From assembly GCA_949282845.1 (NCBI GenBank), contig CASDQF010000050.1:1-33191 (forward strand): DNA of 33,191 nt, written 5' to 3'. This DNA comes from an uncultured Alphaproteobacteria bacterium. GTDB taxonomy: Bacteria; Pseudomonadota; Alphaproteobacteria; CAAHEQ01; UBA3637. The position numbers and the translations under genes are program-made. The notes below the pieces were generated by a model, which saw only the letters and a list, made by a program, of their open reading frames with translations, ran no database searches and was not told where the DNA came from. Each line of letters starts with the position of its first letter. Position 1 is the stretch's first letter. Shown in pieces: positions 17,402 to 25,799 of the stretch.

Positions 17402-18703
17402 CTATTTGTTCGGATAAATGGGGAAAGAACGGCACATTTCAAGAACTTTTTCCCGAACGACTGTTTCAATAACCGTATTATCTCCATTAGACAATTTAAA
17501 GCCATCTATGATATCTCCAATCATTTCGCCGATGTCCTCAAATTCATGCTCTCCAAATCCGCGAGTTGTTCCGGCAGGTGTGCCAATACGCAATCCGGAT
17601 GTAATACTTGGTTTTTCTGGATCATGAGGAACTGCATTTTTATTACAGATAATGTTAGCACGACCTAAACTGTCACAGATTTCGTTTCCTTTGAGCCCCT
17701 TAGAACGAAGGTCTATTAAAAGTAAATGGCTGTCTGTTCCACCGGAAACAAGGTTAATATCTCGAGAAAGGAGAACTCTTTCTAATACTTTTGCATTTTT
17801 AATAATTTGTTCAGCATATTCTTTAAACTCTGGTTTTAAGGCTTCTCCAAAAGCAACCGCTTTTCCGGCAATCACATGTTCAAGAGGGCCTCCTTGTTGT
17901 CCCGGGAAAACAGAAGAATTGATTTTTTTAGCAATATCCGGATTGTTTGTTAAAATCATTCCACCTCTTGGTCCTCGTAGAGTTTTGTGGGTTGTCGTTG
18001 TTACGATATCTGCGTATGGAAGAGGAGAAGGATAAACGCCGCCGGCTACTAAGCCAGCAAAATGAGCCATATCAACCATAAATAGAGCTCCAATGCTATC
18101 AGCAATTTTACGAAAACGCTTGAAATCTATAATACGCGCATAAGCAGAACCACCGGTTATAATCAACTTTGGACGATGTTCTTTGGCCAAGCGTTCGACT
18201 TCATCATAATCAATGAGACCTTCTTCTGTCACACCGTATTGAATAACATGATAGAATTTTCCTGAAGATGATACTTTGGCGCCATGAGTGAGATGACCTC
18301 CGGCATCTAAAGACAATCCCATTAAGGTGTCTCCTGGTTGTAGTAAAGCCATATAGACGGCTGCATTTGCTTGAGAACCAGAATGAGGTTGAACGTTTAC
18401 ATAAGCACAATCAAATAATTTTTTAGCTCTTTCAATCGCTAAAGTTTCTACAGCATCAATCCATTCGCATCCGTGGTAATAACGGTGGCCAGAATAGCCT
18501 TCAGCATATTTGTTCGTTAAAACAGATCCTTGAGCTTGCAATACAGCGTTTGAAACAATATTTTCAGAAGCAATAAGTTCAATATGATCCTGTTGCCGCC
18601 AAAGCTCTTGCTCTATCATGCGAGCAACATCCGGATCACGCTCTTTTAGCGTGTCTTTAAAAAAAGCTGTTGTGTCTAAATGATGTGTACATTTACAAGT
18701 CAT
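17402..18703 (-). CDS. glyA: Serine hydroxymethyltransferase
   Basis: A PLP enzyme that interconverts serine and glycine and loads tetrahydrofolate with a one-carbon unit. It has 433 residues. The PLP lysine lies in [14 protein letters not shown] (Lys240), with HSGSQAN (107-113), DMAHFAGL (211-218) and GGTDSHLLL. An extra N-terminal stretch (MTCKCTHHL...) makes it about 15 residues longer than the E. coli enzyme. The start is well supported by AGGAGG six bases before the ATG. It overlaps the rpiB stop (ATGA). Confidence 0.98.
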   Translation of the reverse strand: MTCKCTHHLDTTAFFKDTLKERDPDVARMIEQELWRQQDHIELIASENIVSNAVLQAQGSVLTNKYAEGYSGHRYYHGCEWIDAVETLAIERAKKLFDCAYVNVQPHSGSQANAAVYMALLQPGDTLMGLSLDAGGHLTHGAKVSSSGKFYHVIQYGVTEEGLIDYDEVERLAKEHRPKLIITGGSAYARIIDFKRFRKIADSIGALFMVDMAHFAGLVAGGVYPSPLPYADIVTTTTHKTLRGPRGGMILTNNPDIAKKINSSVFPGQQGGPLEHVIAGKAVAFGEALKPEFKEYAEQIIKNAKVLERVLLSRDINLVSGGTDSHLLLIDLRSKGLKGNEICDSLGRANIICNKNAVPHDPEKPSITSGLRIGTPAGTTRGFGEHEFEDIGEMIGDIIDGFKLSNGDNTVIETVVREKVLEMCRSFPIYPNK

Positions 18704-19146
18704 GAGAGTCCTCCTAATTCCTGAACACGTCTTTCGTGACGTCCGCCTTCAAATGGGGTATTTAAAAAAGTATCTACGAGTTGTTTAGCTGTTTTTTCAT
18801 CTGTTAATCGTCCTCCCAAGCATAAAACATTGGCGTCATTATGTTCGCGCGCTAATTCAGCGGCTTTTTGTTGATAGACGAGAGCGCCACGAATGAAAGG
18901 AAAACGATTAACGGCCATACAAATTCCAATGCCTGAACCGCATATGGCGATTCCTTTAGATACTGCTCCGTTATGTATCGAGTCGGCTAATTTTTCTCCT
19001 TGAAGAGGATAGTCTACAGATTTTTCATCTGTATCAGGACCCAAATCTAAGACTTCATATCCTATTGTTTTTAAATAGGATACTAAAGCTTTTTTAAGTG
19101 AAAAACCAGCATGATCAGATACAATAGCGATTTTTTTATCTTGCAT
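18700..19146 (-). CDS. rpiB: Ribose-5-phosphate isomerase B
   Basis: RpiB interconverts ribose 5-phosphate and ribulose 5-phosphate in the pentose phosphate pathway. Conserved features: SDHAG (10-14, His12), the catalytic Cys69 in CGSGIGI, and the phosphate-binding [15 protein letters not shown] (about 99-113). Length is 148. It is the first gene of a four-gene operon, with an AAAGGA ribosome binding site upstream. A sugar-specific isomerase of the same family (LacA/B, AlsB) cannot be excluded, but the length and motifs favour RpiB. Confidence 0.93.
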   Translation of the reverse strand: MQDKKIAIVSDHAGFSLKKALVSYLKTIGYEVLDLGPDTDEKSVDYPLQGEKLADSIHNGAVSKGIAICGSGIGICMAVNRFPFIRGALVYQQKAAELAREHNDANVLCLGGRLTDEKTAKQLVDTFLNTPFEGGRHERRVQELGGLS

Positions 19147-19200
19147 TTTTAAGCGGTTCCTTTACTAATATATAGTGTATTATCTATTTGTAGAGAATTT

Positions 19201-19662
19201 ATGGAAAAAAGACAAGACATTTCGCCTCAAGAGTTTAAAAAAAGTGTTAAGCCAAGGACACCGCTTTATGGAATTGATTATGGAACAAAGCGAATTGGCG
19301 TCGCTGTCTCTGATTTAATGTGGATGACGGCCACACCTTTGAAGATTGTTTCTTCTTGGAATGAACTGGATTCTGTTTTGAAAGAACGCGGAGTCGGCGG
19401 ATTTGTTGTAGGCCTCCCTCGTCTGATGAATGGAGAGGAAGGAGAGCAAGCGGCTTTAACACGTCAGTGGGCAGAAAAACTTCAAAAAAAGTATAGTGTT
19501 CCTGTTTTGTTTTGGGATGAACGCTTATCTTCTTCAGCTGTGACACGTCTTTTTGTCCAGCAAGCGGATTTGTCTAGAAAAAGACAGAAAGAAGTCTTAG
19601 ACAAAGCGGCTGCAGCTTATATTTTGCAAGGCGCACTAGATTTGCTCTCAAACATTTCATAA
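19201..19662 (+). CDS. ruvX: RuvX/YqgF Holliday junction resolvase-like protein
   Basis: An RNase H-fold protein of the YqgF family, linked to processing of the 16S rRNA precursor 5' end. It has GIDYGTKRIGVAVSD (24-38), VGLPRLMNGEEGEQA with the conserved Asn-Gly, FWDERLSS and VLDKAAAAYIL. The first and last Asp are the expected metal ligands. It has 153 residues, with a 20-residue N-terminal extension compared with short homologues. It diverges from rpiB with only 54 bases between. No clear ribosome binding site is seen (AGAGAA is weak). Confidence 0.93.
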   Translation: MEKRQDISPQEFKKSVKPRTPLYGIDYGTKRIGVAVSDLMWMTATPLKIVSSWNELDSVLKERGVGGFVVGLPRLMNGEEGEQAALTRQWAEKLQKKYSVPVLFWDERLSSSAVTRLFVQQADLSRKRQKEVLDKAAAAYILQGALDLLSNIS

Positions 19663-19666
19663 AAAG

Positions 19667-19695
19667 TTGACAAAATTAAGTTTTTTTGTTAATAT
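19667..19695 (+). promoter_or_regulatory. Near-consensus promoter for the 37-residue repeat gene pair
   Basis: A perfect -35 box TTGACA (19667-19672) and TAATAT (19690-19695) are separated by exactly 17 bases. It starts four bases after the ruvX stop. The ribosome binding site AAAGGAG follows. It is among the best-formed promoters in this window. Confidence 0.7.
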
Positions 19696-19725
19696 CTTGG
19701 CTCTTAATGACCAAAGGAGAAAATG

Positions 19726-20784
19726 ATGTTAAGAAAAGGTATTGATTGGCTTTTTAAAAAGAAGAAAGAAATTCATACAAAACGATTGGAAAAATTAATT
19801 GAAAAACAATGTCAAAAAGTATCAGAAAATACCTCTTCAAAATTTATCGCTTCTGAAGAGCAGAAGCAACTGTCTATTTTAAATAAGCTCGAGACTTCTC
19901 AGCAAGTTTTAAAATTAGCGTCTTACCAGAATTTGGGGGATTTTTTTAATCTTTTTCAGGATAAATCGTTATCTGATACTGTGCGGGAAAAAATACTAGA
20001 GAAAATGTCTTTAGCGGATTGTAAAAAGTTTTTAAGTCAAGTTCCTGAAAACTACGCAACTTTTTCGGTAAAAAAAGGAGATATTTTCATTTTACCTCAG
20101 CCGTATCCTAATTTTTTCTTTGCTCCGTTACGTTATCAAGAGGCCTTTTTGTTTAAAATGTCTAGCCCTCAGGAACGTTCTGATTTTTTGAAAATAAAAA
20201 TAGGGATTTATGAAACAGTTTTTGAACATTTAACTCATTGCAATTTACCTCTTGCGGATAAGATTTTGATGAACCTAACAAGTTTTACAGAAGCCAAAAC
20301 CACTATTCAGACATATAATGAAAGAGGAGGGTATTATTGGCCTCAAGCTTGTAGTCCAGTCGCACAAGAATACTTATTGTCACTTATTCCTTTTGAAGAT
20401 ATGCAATCTTTTTTGCAACATAAAGATAAGGCTCAAGTTTCTTTATTTGAAAAAATGCCTATTTTTATTCAAAAAAAAATTATTGCTTTATATGATAACC
20501 ATCCACACTTAATGCAACGTTTGTTATCAGAGGGAATTTTTAAAAAATTACCATGGTCTTTAAAAACACAAATAGCTTGTCAAATGAAAAATAAAAAATA
20601 TGTTTTAGAGCTATTTAAAACACCAACGGATGAAACAGGGAAAAAGCCATTTTATCAAACACCATACAAAGAATTTCGTAAATTTGTTTATGAGAAATTC
20701 CCTGAGTTGGATATTTATCCAAAAATAAAAACAAGCCAAAAGCAGAAAATATCTAAGGATATGCGGCAAAAAGGAGAAGCATAA
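19726..20784 (+). CDS. Uncharacterised helical repeat protein, first of a paralogous pair
   Basis: A product of about 352 residues with no recognised family, no signal peptide and no membrane segment, likely cytosolic. Two ATGs lie side by side (19723, 19726); the second has the better spacing to AAAGGAG. It opens with a Lys-rich amphipathic helix. Its last 65 residues match the end of the next gene product: FYQTPYKEF-RKFVYEKFPEL, against FYHMPYQTF-KSFVYEKFPEM there, and FKTPTDETGK against FKNDEDQYGK. One copy of the 37-residue spacing (IFKKL to PFYQT) is visible; upstream the repeats are degenerate. The stop overlaps the next start (TAATG). The function is not known. Confidence 0.75.
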   Translation: MLRKGIDWLFKKKKEIHTKRLEKLIEKQCQKVSENTSSKFIASEEQKQLSILNKLETSQQVLKLASYQNLGDFFNLFQDKSLSDTVREKILEKMSLADCKKFLSQVPENYATFSVKKGDIFILPQPYPNFFFAPLRYQEAFLFKMSSPQERSDFLKIKIGIYETVFEHLTHCNLPLADKILMNLTSFTEAKTTIQTYNERGGYYWPQACSPVAQEYLLSLIPFEDMQSFLQHKDKAQVSLFEKMPIFIQKKIIALYDNHPHLMQRLLSEGIFKKLPWSLKTQIACQMKNKKYVLELFKTPTDETGKKPFYQTPYKEFRKFVYEKFPELDIYPKIKTSQKQKISKDMRQKGEA

Positions 20785-21572
20785 TGTTAGAAAATATTCT
20801 TTGGTTTAGAGAAAAAAAAGAAAATCAAGAGCTAAAAGAACAATTACGACAAGGTTCTTGTGAAGCCATGTCTCGTTTTTTTAATATGGATGAACAGAAG
20901 CAGAAAAAATTTATTCAAACTATTAAAGAAAATGAAGAATTAATAGAGATTTTAACCAAACCTCGTAATTCAGCTGATCGGTCTTTAATGACGCGTCTTA
21001 GTGATTCCGTTGCTCGAGATGTCATTGAACGGATGAAAACCTATAAGGAGTTACAAGAGCTTTTAATTTATAGTCGTAATAAGACAGGTCAAACGGAATT
21101 TTATTATCTTTCTTCAGCTTTACAGGATTTTGTCTTATTACATGTCGGAACAAATGAAGATGTGATACGTTTTGTCCGTTCTCCAAATGATATTGAGCGA
21201 CATACGATATTTTATTATTTAGACAAAGAACAACAAAACAGACTTATAGATCAAATGATAACGGCAGATCAAGTTTATCGATTGTTAACAGGTGTTAAAG
21301 ATGAGCTGAAACATACGGATTTTTATTATCTGACAAATGAGCAAAAGTTGAATGTGGTATTGCAGATGAATCATCCGAATCAGATTTTTGATTTATTTAA
21401 AAATGATGAAGATCAATACGGAAAACATACATTTTATCATATGCCGTATCAAACTTTTAAAAGTTTTGTTTATGAGAAATTTCCTGAGATGAATACTTTT
21501 TCGCGCAAAAAATCCTCTCATCAGACTTTTTTAAAGAAAGTGAAAGAACAACAAAAAGTAAATGATGGTTAA
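20784..21572 (+). CDS. Uncharacterised protein made of 37-residue helical repeats
   Basis: 262 residues, cytosolic, with no recognised family. Six units with an exact 37-residue period are anchored at residues 32, 69, 106, 143, 180 and 217. Four of them show TxFYYL or TFYHM (FY at 106, 143, 180, 217), each followed by a Gln-containing helix (for example SSALQDFVLLHV, DKEQQNRLIDQM, TNEQKLNVVLQM), then a polar turn and a second helix ending in hhxLh. This reads as an alpha-helical solenoid like TPR or HEAT, but with a different signature. The C-terminus has the FVYEKFPE motif shared with the upstream paralogue. It is probably a binding scaffold; the partner is unknown. Confidence 0.78.
   Translation: MLENILWFREKKENQELKEQLRQGSCEAMSRFFNMDEQKQKKFIQTIKENEELIEILTKPRNSADRSLMTRLSDSVARDVIERMKTYKELQELLIYSRNKTGQTEFYYLSSALQDFVLLHVGTNEDVIRFVRSPNDIERHTIFYYLDKEQQNRLIDQMITADQVYRLLTGVKDELKHTDFYYLTNEQKLNVVLQMNHPNQIFDLFKNDEDQYGKHTFYHMPYQTFKSFVYEKFPEMNTFSRKKSSHQTFLKKVKEQQKVNDG
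20862..21485 (+). repeat. Six-unit 37-codon (111-base) coding repeat
   Basis: The period holds at protein level: the aromatic pair FF/FY falls 37 residues apart in successive units (the second unit is degenerate, reading MT), and the Leu/Met three residues later (35, 72, 109, 146, 183, 220) keeps the same spacing. The DNA of the units has diverged, so this is an old protein repeat and not a recent tandem duplication. Confidence 0.8.
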
Positions 21573-21612
21573 TTTTTATGAGCTTTATAAAAGGCTTCAT
21601 TCAGTTTTTCGA

Positions 21613-23388
21613 CTAAGAACGGATGGTCGTAATCATGAAACCTTTAGCCATTCCGTTTCCTTCTTTTCGCAAGTCAATTTCTTCAAAATTGATTATATCT
21701 AAATTGGCATTTATTAAGCTTTTACGGATATAGCTTTCAGAGTGTAAAAAGCGACCGAAAGGATTGATTTCAAAGCCTTCTTTTTTATCGGCTTCTTCAA
21801 TTGTAAATATAAAATTTCCTTTTGGGATTAGGTTTTTATGAACGAGTTCAAAAAGTGGCTTTAGTTCTCCAAGGTAACACAACACATCTGCGGCGACGAT
21901 TAAGTCAAAAGGCTTTTTATTTTCTGATAGATAATCTAATGCATCACAAACAACAGTTTTTTGATAAAACCCTGTTTTTTTTGCAACTTCAACCATTTTT
22001 TGAGCCATATCTACACCAGTGAGGCTTTTCGTAAGCTTGGATAAGCAAGCGCCAAGAGCACCGGTTCCGCATCCCAAATCTAATATTCGCTTAAAATGTT
22101 TGCCAGTTAAATGGTCTGAAAACGCTTGAGGAACCTGGCAATTTAATTCTTTCATTTTTTCATTATAGCTTTCTGCGAAAGCATTATAATAAGTTTGTGT
22201 ATAAGAAAATAGGTCATCTTCATTTATAAGCCCCTTTAAAGCATTTAATGTCTGACGAGCTAAAGGATTATCAGGGAAATTTTTAACCCAACCTTCTGCA
22301 TAAGTCAGCGCTTTTTTCTTATCAAGAAGAAACCATTTGGGAAGTAAAGCAGCAAGACGTAAATGAATCATATCTTCATATTTTTTCATGGACAAAACAT
22401 TAAAATAAAGACCGGCAGCTTCTTCAAACTCATCTAAATCTTCTAAAGCAACAGCTAAATTAAAATTAGCTTCTGGATTATGAGGATCGATTAAAAAAAC
22501 TTGTCGGTATGTTTCCAGAGCTTCATTTGTTCGTCTTTGTCGATAAAGAAGAGCTCCTAAGTTATTATAGGCTTGTGTAAAATTTCGATTACCTCGAACA
22601 GCAGAACGATATGCTTCTTCAGCTTCTTGTAAGCGGTTTAACTTTTCAAGAGCTAATCCTTTATTGAAATAGGCATCATACGCGAAACGGTCTAAATTCA
22701 GAGCTTTATTATAGGCATCAATAGCTTTTTCAAAATTTCCTTTTGCATAAAGAGCCATTCCATAACTTGTCCATAAGGGCGGATAAGCATCATTTAATTG
22801 CAAAGCTTGTTCAAAGGCGCTTAGGCTTTTTTCAATATTATTTTCTAAACGGTATTGAACACCAAGTTGATACCAACCTTCGACAAAGTGAGGATCTATC
22901 TGAATAGCGTGTTCTAATAAAAAAAGAGCTGTTTTCATTTGCCTTTGAGAACGTTTTAGCAAAGCTTTATTAAGCATAGCCCATGTCATTTGCGGATTAA
23001 GTTCTAATGCCTTATCAAAAGCAGCTTCAGCTTTTTCATCATTTCCTTGCGTTCTATATAAATTGCCTAAGTTGTTTTGACTTTCGGGTAATTCGGGAAT
23101 CTTTTCATAAATACGAACGGCTTCTTCTAAATGTCCTGTTTCTTGTAAGGCAACTGCTAAACTATATGTATAATCTTTGTTATCAGGATATAAAACGGTT
23201 GCTTTGTATAAAAAATCTAAAGCTTCAGAATAAATACCACGCGTCATGGCTATGATGCCTAGGAAATAAAGCGTATCACCATTTTGAGGATCATTTTCTA
23301 ATATTTCTCGGAAAAGATGTTCTGATTCATCTAAATTTCCGGAACTATATAATCTCATAGCTTCTTTTAAGACGATTTCCATCGACAT
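21613..23388 (-). CDS. TPR protein with C-terminal SAM-dependent methyltransferase
   Basis: 591 residues. About the first 370 residues are roughly ten TPR units (for example DALFREILENDPQNG-like and ALELNPQMTWAMLNKAL patterns). The C-terminal domain (about 430-591) is a class I methyltransferase: SAM loop DLGCGTG at 437-443, an acidic VD at about 459-460, then DLIVAADVLCYLGEL. There is no signal peptide. Such fusions occur in Alphaproteobacteria and may methylate a protein or a lipid; the substrate cannot be told. It diverges from the glutaredoxin gene. AAGGGA lies about 12 bases before the ATG; a second ATG two codons on is equally possible. Confidence 0.88.
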   Translation of the reverse strand: MSMEIVLKEAMRLYSSGNLDESEHLFREILENDPQNGDTLYFLGIIAMTRGIYSEALDFLYKATVLYPDNKDYTYSLAVALQETGHLEEAVRIYEKIPELPESQNNLGNLYRTQGNDEKAEAAFDKALELNPQMTWAMLNKALLKRSQRQMKTALFLLEHAIQIDPHFVEGWYQLGVQYRLENNIEKSLSAFEQALQLNDAYPPLWTSYGMALYAKGNFEKAIDAYNKALNLDRFAYDAYFNKGLALEKLNRLQEAEEAYRSAVRGNRNFTQAYNNLGALLYRQRRTNEALETYRQVFLIDPHNPEANFNLAVALEDLDEFEEAAGLYFNVLSMKKYEDMIHLRLAALLPKWFLLDKKKALTYAEGWVKNFPDNPLARQTLNALKGLINEDDLFSYTQTYYNAFAESYNEKMKELNCQVPQAFSDHLTGKHFKRILDLGCGTGALGACLSKLTKSLTGVDMAQKMVEVAKKTGFYQKTVVCDALDYLSENKKPFDLIVAADVLCYLGELKPLFELVHKNLIPKGNFIFTIEEADKKEGFEINPFGRFLHSESYIRKSLINANLDIINFEEIDLRKEGNGMAKGFMITTIRS

Positions 23389-23437
23389 TTTAATTTTTTT
23401 CCCTTATATTTTTTTTAGGAGTATAAAAGACTTTTAA

Positions 23438-23770
23438 ATGACTGACAATATTAATTTTAAACGTATCGAAAATGATATTTCTACACATGAGGTGGTTCTT
23501 TATATGAACGGTACCCCTATGTTTCCTCGCTGTTGCTCGTCGGCAATGGCGGCTCAATTCTTGGATTTTCATAAAGTTTCCTATCAATTCTTTAACTTAA
23601 TGGAAGAAATTAGTTTGTTGGATACTTTGAAAAATTATACAAGACAATCTGCTATTCCTCAGCTGTTTATTCATGGGGAGTTAGTCGGAACAGGAGAGAA
23701 AATTCGTGAAAAAGTGATTGATGGAAGTTTGCAAAAACTTCTGAAAGAATACAATTTAACAAAACTGTAA
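23438..23770 (+). CDS. grxD: CGFS-family monothiol glutaredoxin with altered active site
   Basis: Monothiol (Grx4-type) glutaredoxins carry [2Fe-2S] clusters with glutathione and BolA. The 110-residue protein fits the family end to end: VVLYMNGTP (19-27), cis-Pro SAIPQLF (71-77), GELVGTG (80-86). At the active site, where CGFS is nearly invariant, it reads Cys32-Cys-Ser-Ser. The GGCD glutathione-binding motif is GTGE. It should therefore bind clusters differently, or work as a dithiol-like protein. No bolA gene is adjacent. AGGAG lies about 15 bases from the ATG, an unusually long spacing. Confidence 0.82.
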   Translation: MTDNINFKRIENDISTHEVVLYMNGTPMFPRCCSSAMAAQFLDFHKVSYQFFNLMEEISLLDTLKNYTRQSAIPQLFIHGELVGTGEKIREKVIDGSLQKLLKEYNLTKL

Positions 23771-23791
23771 TAAAAATTGACGGCAGAGAGC

Positions 23792-23820
23792 TTGCAATTT
23801 AAAGGCTTTTCAGTTATAAC
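23792..23820 (+). promoter_or_regulatory. Promoter for accBC
   Basis: TTGCAA (23792-23797) and TATAAC (23815-23820) are separated by 17 bases, 32 bases upstream of the accB ATG. It is placed between the grx stop and accB. Confidence 0.55.
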
Positions 23821-23852
23821 AAAATAAAGGTAAAACGAAAAAGGAATAAAGA

Positions 23853-24302
23853 ATGGAAAATATTAATAAAAAAGCAATTTCTGAATTGGCTGAACTATTA
23901 GAAAAACATCAATTAAAAGAAATTGAATATGAAATGAGTGATATTCGAATTCGTGTGGTTGCTAAAGGTCCGGAGGTTATTCCTCCCGGCCCGGCAGTTC
24001 TTCCTCCAGCTCCTGCGCCGATTCCAGAGCCGGTTTCAGTTGTTTCTACAGCGCCGATAGCAACAAAGGAAAATCAGGTTAAATCCCCAATGGTTGGTGT
24101 TGTATATTTGTCTTCTGATCCTAATTCTCCTAATTTTGTTAATGTGGGAGATATGGTTGGTCCGGGGCAAACTCTTTGTTTAATCGAAGCAATGAAAACT
24201 TTTAATCCTGTTAAAGCAGAAAAAGCCGGTAAAATTAAACAAATTTTGGTCGAGTCGGGAACGCCTGTGGAATTTAATGAGCCTTTGTTTATTTTGGAAT
24301 AA
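23853..24302 (+). CDS. accB: Biotin carboxyl carrier protein of acetyl-CoA carboxylase
   Basis: AccB carries biotin between the carboxylase and transcarboxylase of acetyl-CoA carboxylase, the first step of fatty acid synthesis. The 149-residue protein has an N-terminal helix (ELAELLEKH), a Pro/Ala-rich linker (about 40-68) and a biotinyl domain with the acceptor lysine in EAMKTFNP (Lys115). The protruding thumb loop is present (YLSSDPNSPNFVNVGD). accC follows after three bases. Confidence 0.97.
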   Translation: MENINKKAISELAELLEKHQLKEIEYEMSDIRIRVVAKGPEVIPPGPAVLPPAPAPIPEPVSVVSTAPIATKENQVKSPMVGVVYLSSDPNSPNFVNVGDMVGPGQTLCLIEAMKTFNPVKAEKAGKIKQILVESGTPVEFNEPLFILE

Positions 24303-24305
24303 GAG

Positions 24306-25658
24306 ATGTTTGAAAAAGTTTTAATAGCAAATCGTGGAGAAATAGCACTTCGGATACATCGTGCATGCAAAGAAATGGGGATTAAAACAGTTGCTATTCA
24401 TTCGACTGCAGATGCAGATGCAATGCATGTTCGGCTTGCAGATGAGGCTGTTTGTGTCGGACCTGCGCCGGCCAGAGATTCATATTTAAATAAGGCAGCT
24501 ATTATTAGCGCAGCACTGATTACGGGTGCGGATGCGATTCATCCAGGATATGGTTTTTTATCAGAGAATGCAGATTTTGCTGAAATGGTGGAGGCTCATG
24601 GTCTGACTTTTATCGGTCCAACACCAAAAATGATACGAACAATGGGAGACAAGGTGACAGCTAAAGCAACAGCTATTGCGGCCGGACTACCTGTTGTTCC
24701 TGGTTCTGACGGCGATGTGAGAACAGTTGATGCTGCTAAAATTGTCGCAGAAAAAATAGGTTATCCGGTTATTATTAAAGCAGCTGCTGGTGGCGGCGGA
24801 AAAGGTATGAAAGTCGCCAATAATGAGACGGAGCTTGTTGAGGCTTTTAATTTAGCAAAAATTGAAGCTAAAACAGCATTTGGCAATGATATGGTTTATA
24901 TTGAAAAATATTTACAAACACCACGTCATATTGAAGTTCAGGTTTTAGCGGATAATTATGGAACTGTTGTCTGTTTGGGAGAACGTGATTGTTCTTTGCA
25001 ACGCAAGCATCAAAAAGTTTTAGAAGAATCCCCATCTCCGGCTTTAAATAAAAGCCAAAGAGAGCATATCATGGAAGTCGTTCGCAAGGCTATGGAAAAA
25101 ATTGGGTATTCAAATCTGGGTACTATTGAATTTCTCTATGAAAATGGTGAGTTTTATTTCTTAGAGATGAATACTCGACTTCAAGTGGAACATCCTATTA
25201 CTGAGATGGTAACCGGTATTGATATTGTTCGTGAACAAATACGTGTTGCAAGCGGGGCTCCATTAGGATATACGCAAAAAGATGTTCGAATTGAGGGGCA
25301 TGCTATCGAGTGTCGAATCAATGCTGAAAATCCTGAAACATTTATTCCTTGCCCCGGGAAGATTGGTTGTTGGCACACCCCTGGGGGCTTGTGGGTTCGC
25401 GTAGATAGTGCTATGTATTCTGGATATCGTGTCCCTCCTCATTATGACAGCATGGTTGCTAAGTTAATTGTGTTCGGTCGAACCAGAAATGCTGCGTTAA
25501 TGCGATTGCGTCGTGCTTTGGAAGAGTTTGTTATCGAAGGAGTGGAAACAACGATTCCTTTACATCAACGAATTATTAAAGACTTTGATTTTATAGATGG
25601 ACAATATAATATTCATTGGTTGGAAAAATTCTTGGAGCGAAACAAAGTTAAAAGTTAG
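24306..25658 (+). CDS. accC: Biotin carboxylase subunit of acetyl-CoA carboxylase
   Basis: AccC carboxylates the biotin on AccB using bicarbonate and ATP. It has 450 residues. The N-terminal domain begins VLIANRGEIALRIHRA. The ATP-grasp glycine-rich loop is AAAGGGGKGMK (159-169), and the catalytic region is EMNTRLQVEHPITE (about 287-300). The C-terminal domain is complete. It forms a two-gene operon with accB. Downstream, 25659-25799 holds hairpin-forming sequence and then a convergent ankyrin gene. Confidence 0.98.
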   Translation: MFEKVLIANRGEIALRIHRACKEMGIKTVAIHSTADADAMHVRLADEAVCVGPAPARDSYLNKAAIISAALITGADAIHPGYGFLSENADFAEMVEAHGLTFIGPTPKMIRTMGDKVTAKATAIAAGLPVVPGSDGDVRTVDAAKIVAEKIGYPVIIKAAAGGGGKGMKVANNETELVEAFNLAKIEAKTAFGNDMVYIEKYLQTPRHIEVQVLADNYGTVVCLGERDCSLQRKHQKVLEESPSPALNKSQREHIMEVVRKAMEKIGYSNLGTIEFLYENGEFYFLEMNTRLQVEHPITEMVTGIDIVREQIRVASGAPLGYTQKDVRIEGHAIECRINAENPETFIPCPGKIGCWHTPGGLWVRVDSAMYSGYRVPPHYDSMVAKLIVFGRTRNAALMRLRRALEEFVIEGVETTIPLHQRIIKDFDFIDGQYNIHWLEKFLERNKVKS

Positions 25659-25762
25659 ATTTTAATTTTAGAAGATAAAAAAGAATACTTCTATTTTAAG
25701 GAGCTTTCTTATTAAGCTAGTATAGCGGACGCTAAATATTCCGTTTAGCAAACGTCATTTTA

Positions 25763-25796
25763 AAAAGTTTGTTTTTTGTTAGATTAGCAAACTTTT
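25763..25796 (-). terminator. Possible terminator of the ankyrin gene
   Basis: AAAAGTTTG and CAAACTTTT form a 9-pair stem around a 16-base loop in the 141-base gap between accC and the convergent ankyrin gene. On the minus strand it ends in a short T run. A second imperfect hairpin (GCTAAA/TTTAGC, 25731-25749) lies beside it. The stem is AT-rich, so this is only a moderate terminator. Confidence 0.4.
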
Positions 25797-25799
25797 AAA

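Noticed and set aside
20862-21485. CRISPR-like or tandem DNA repeat
   Set aside because: The 111-base period exists only at protein level; the DNA units are diverged and in frame.
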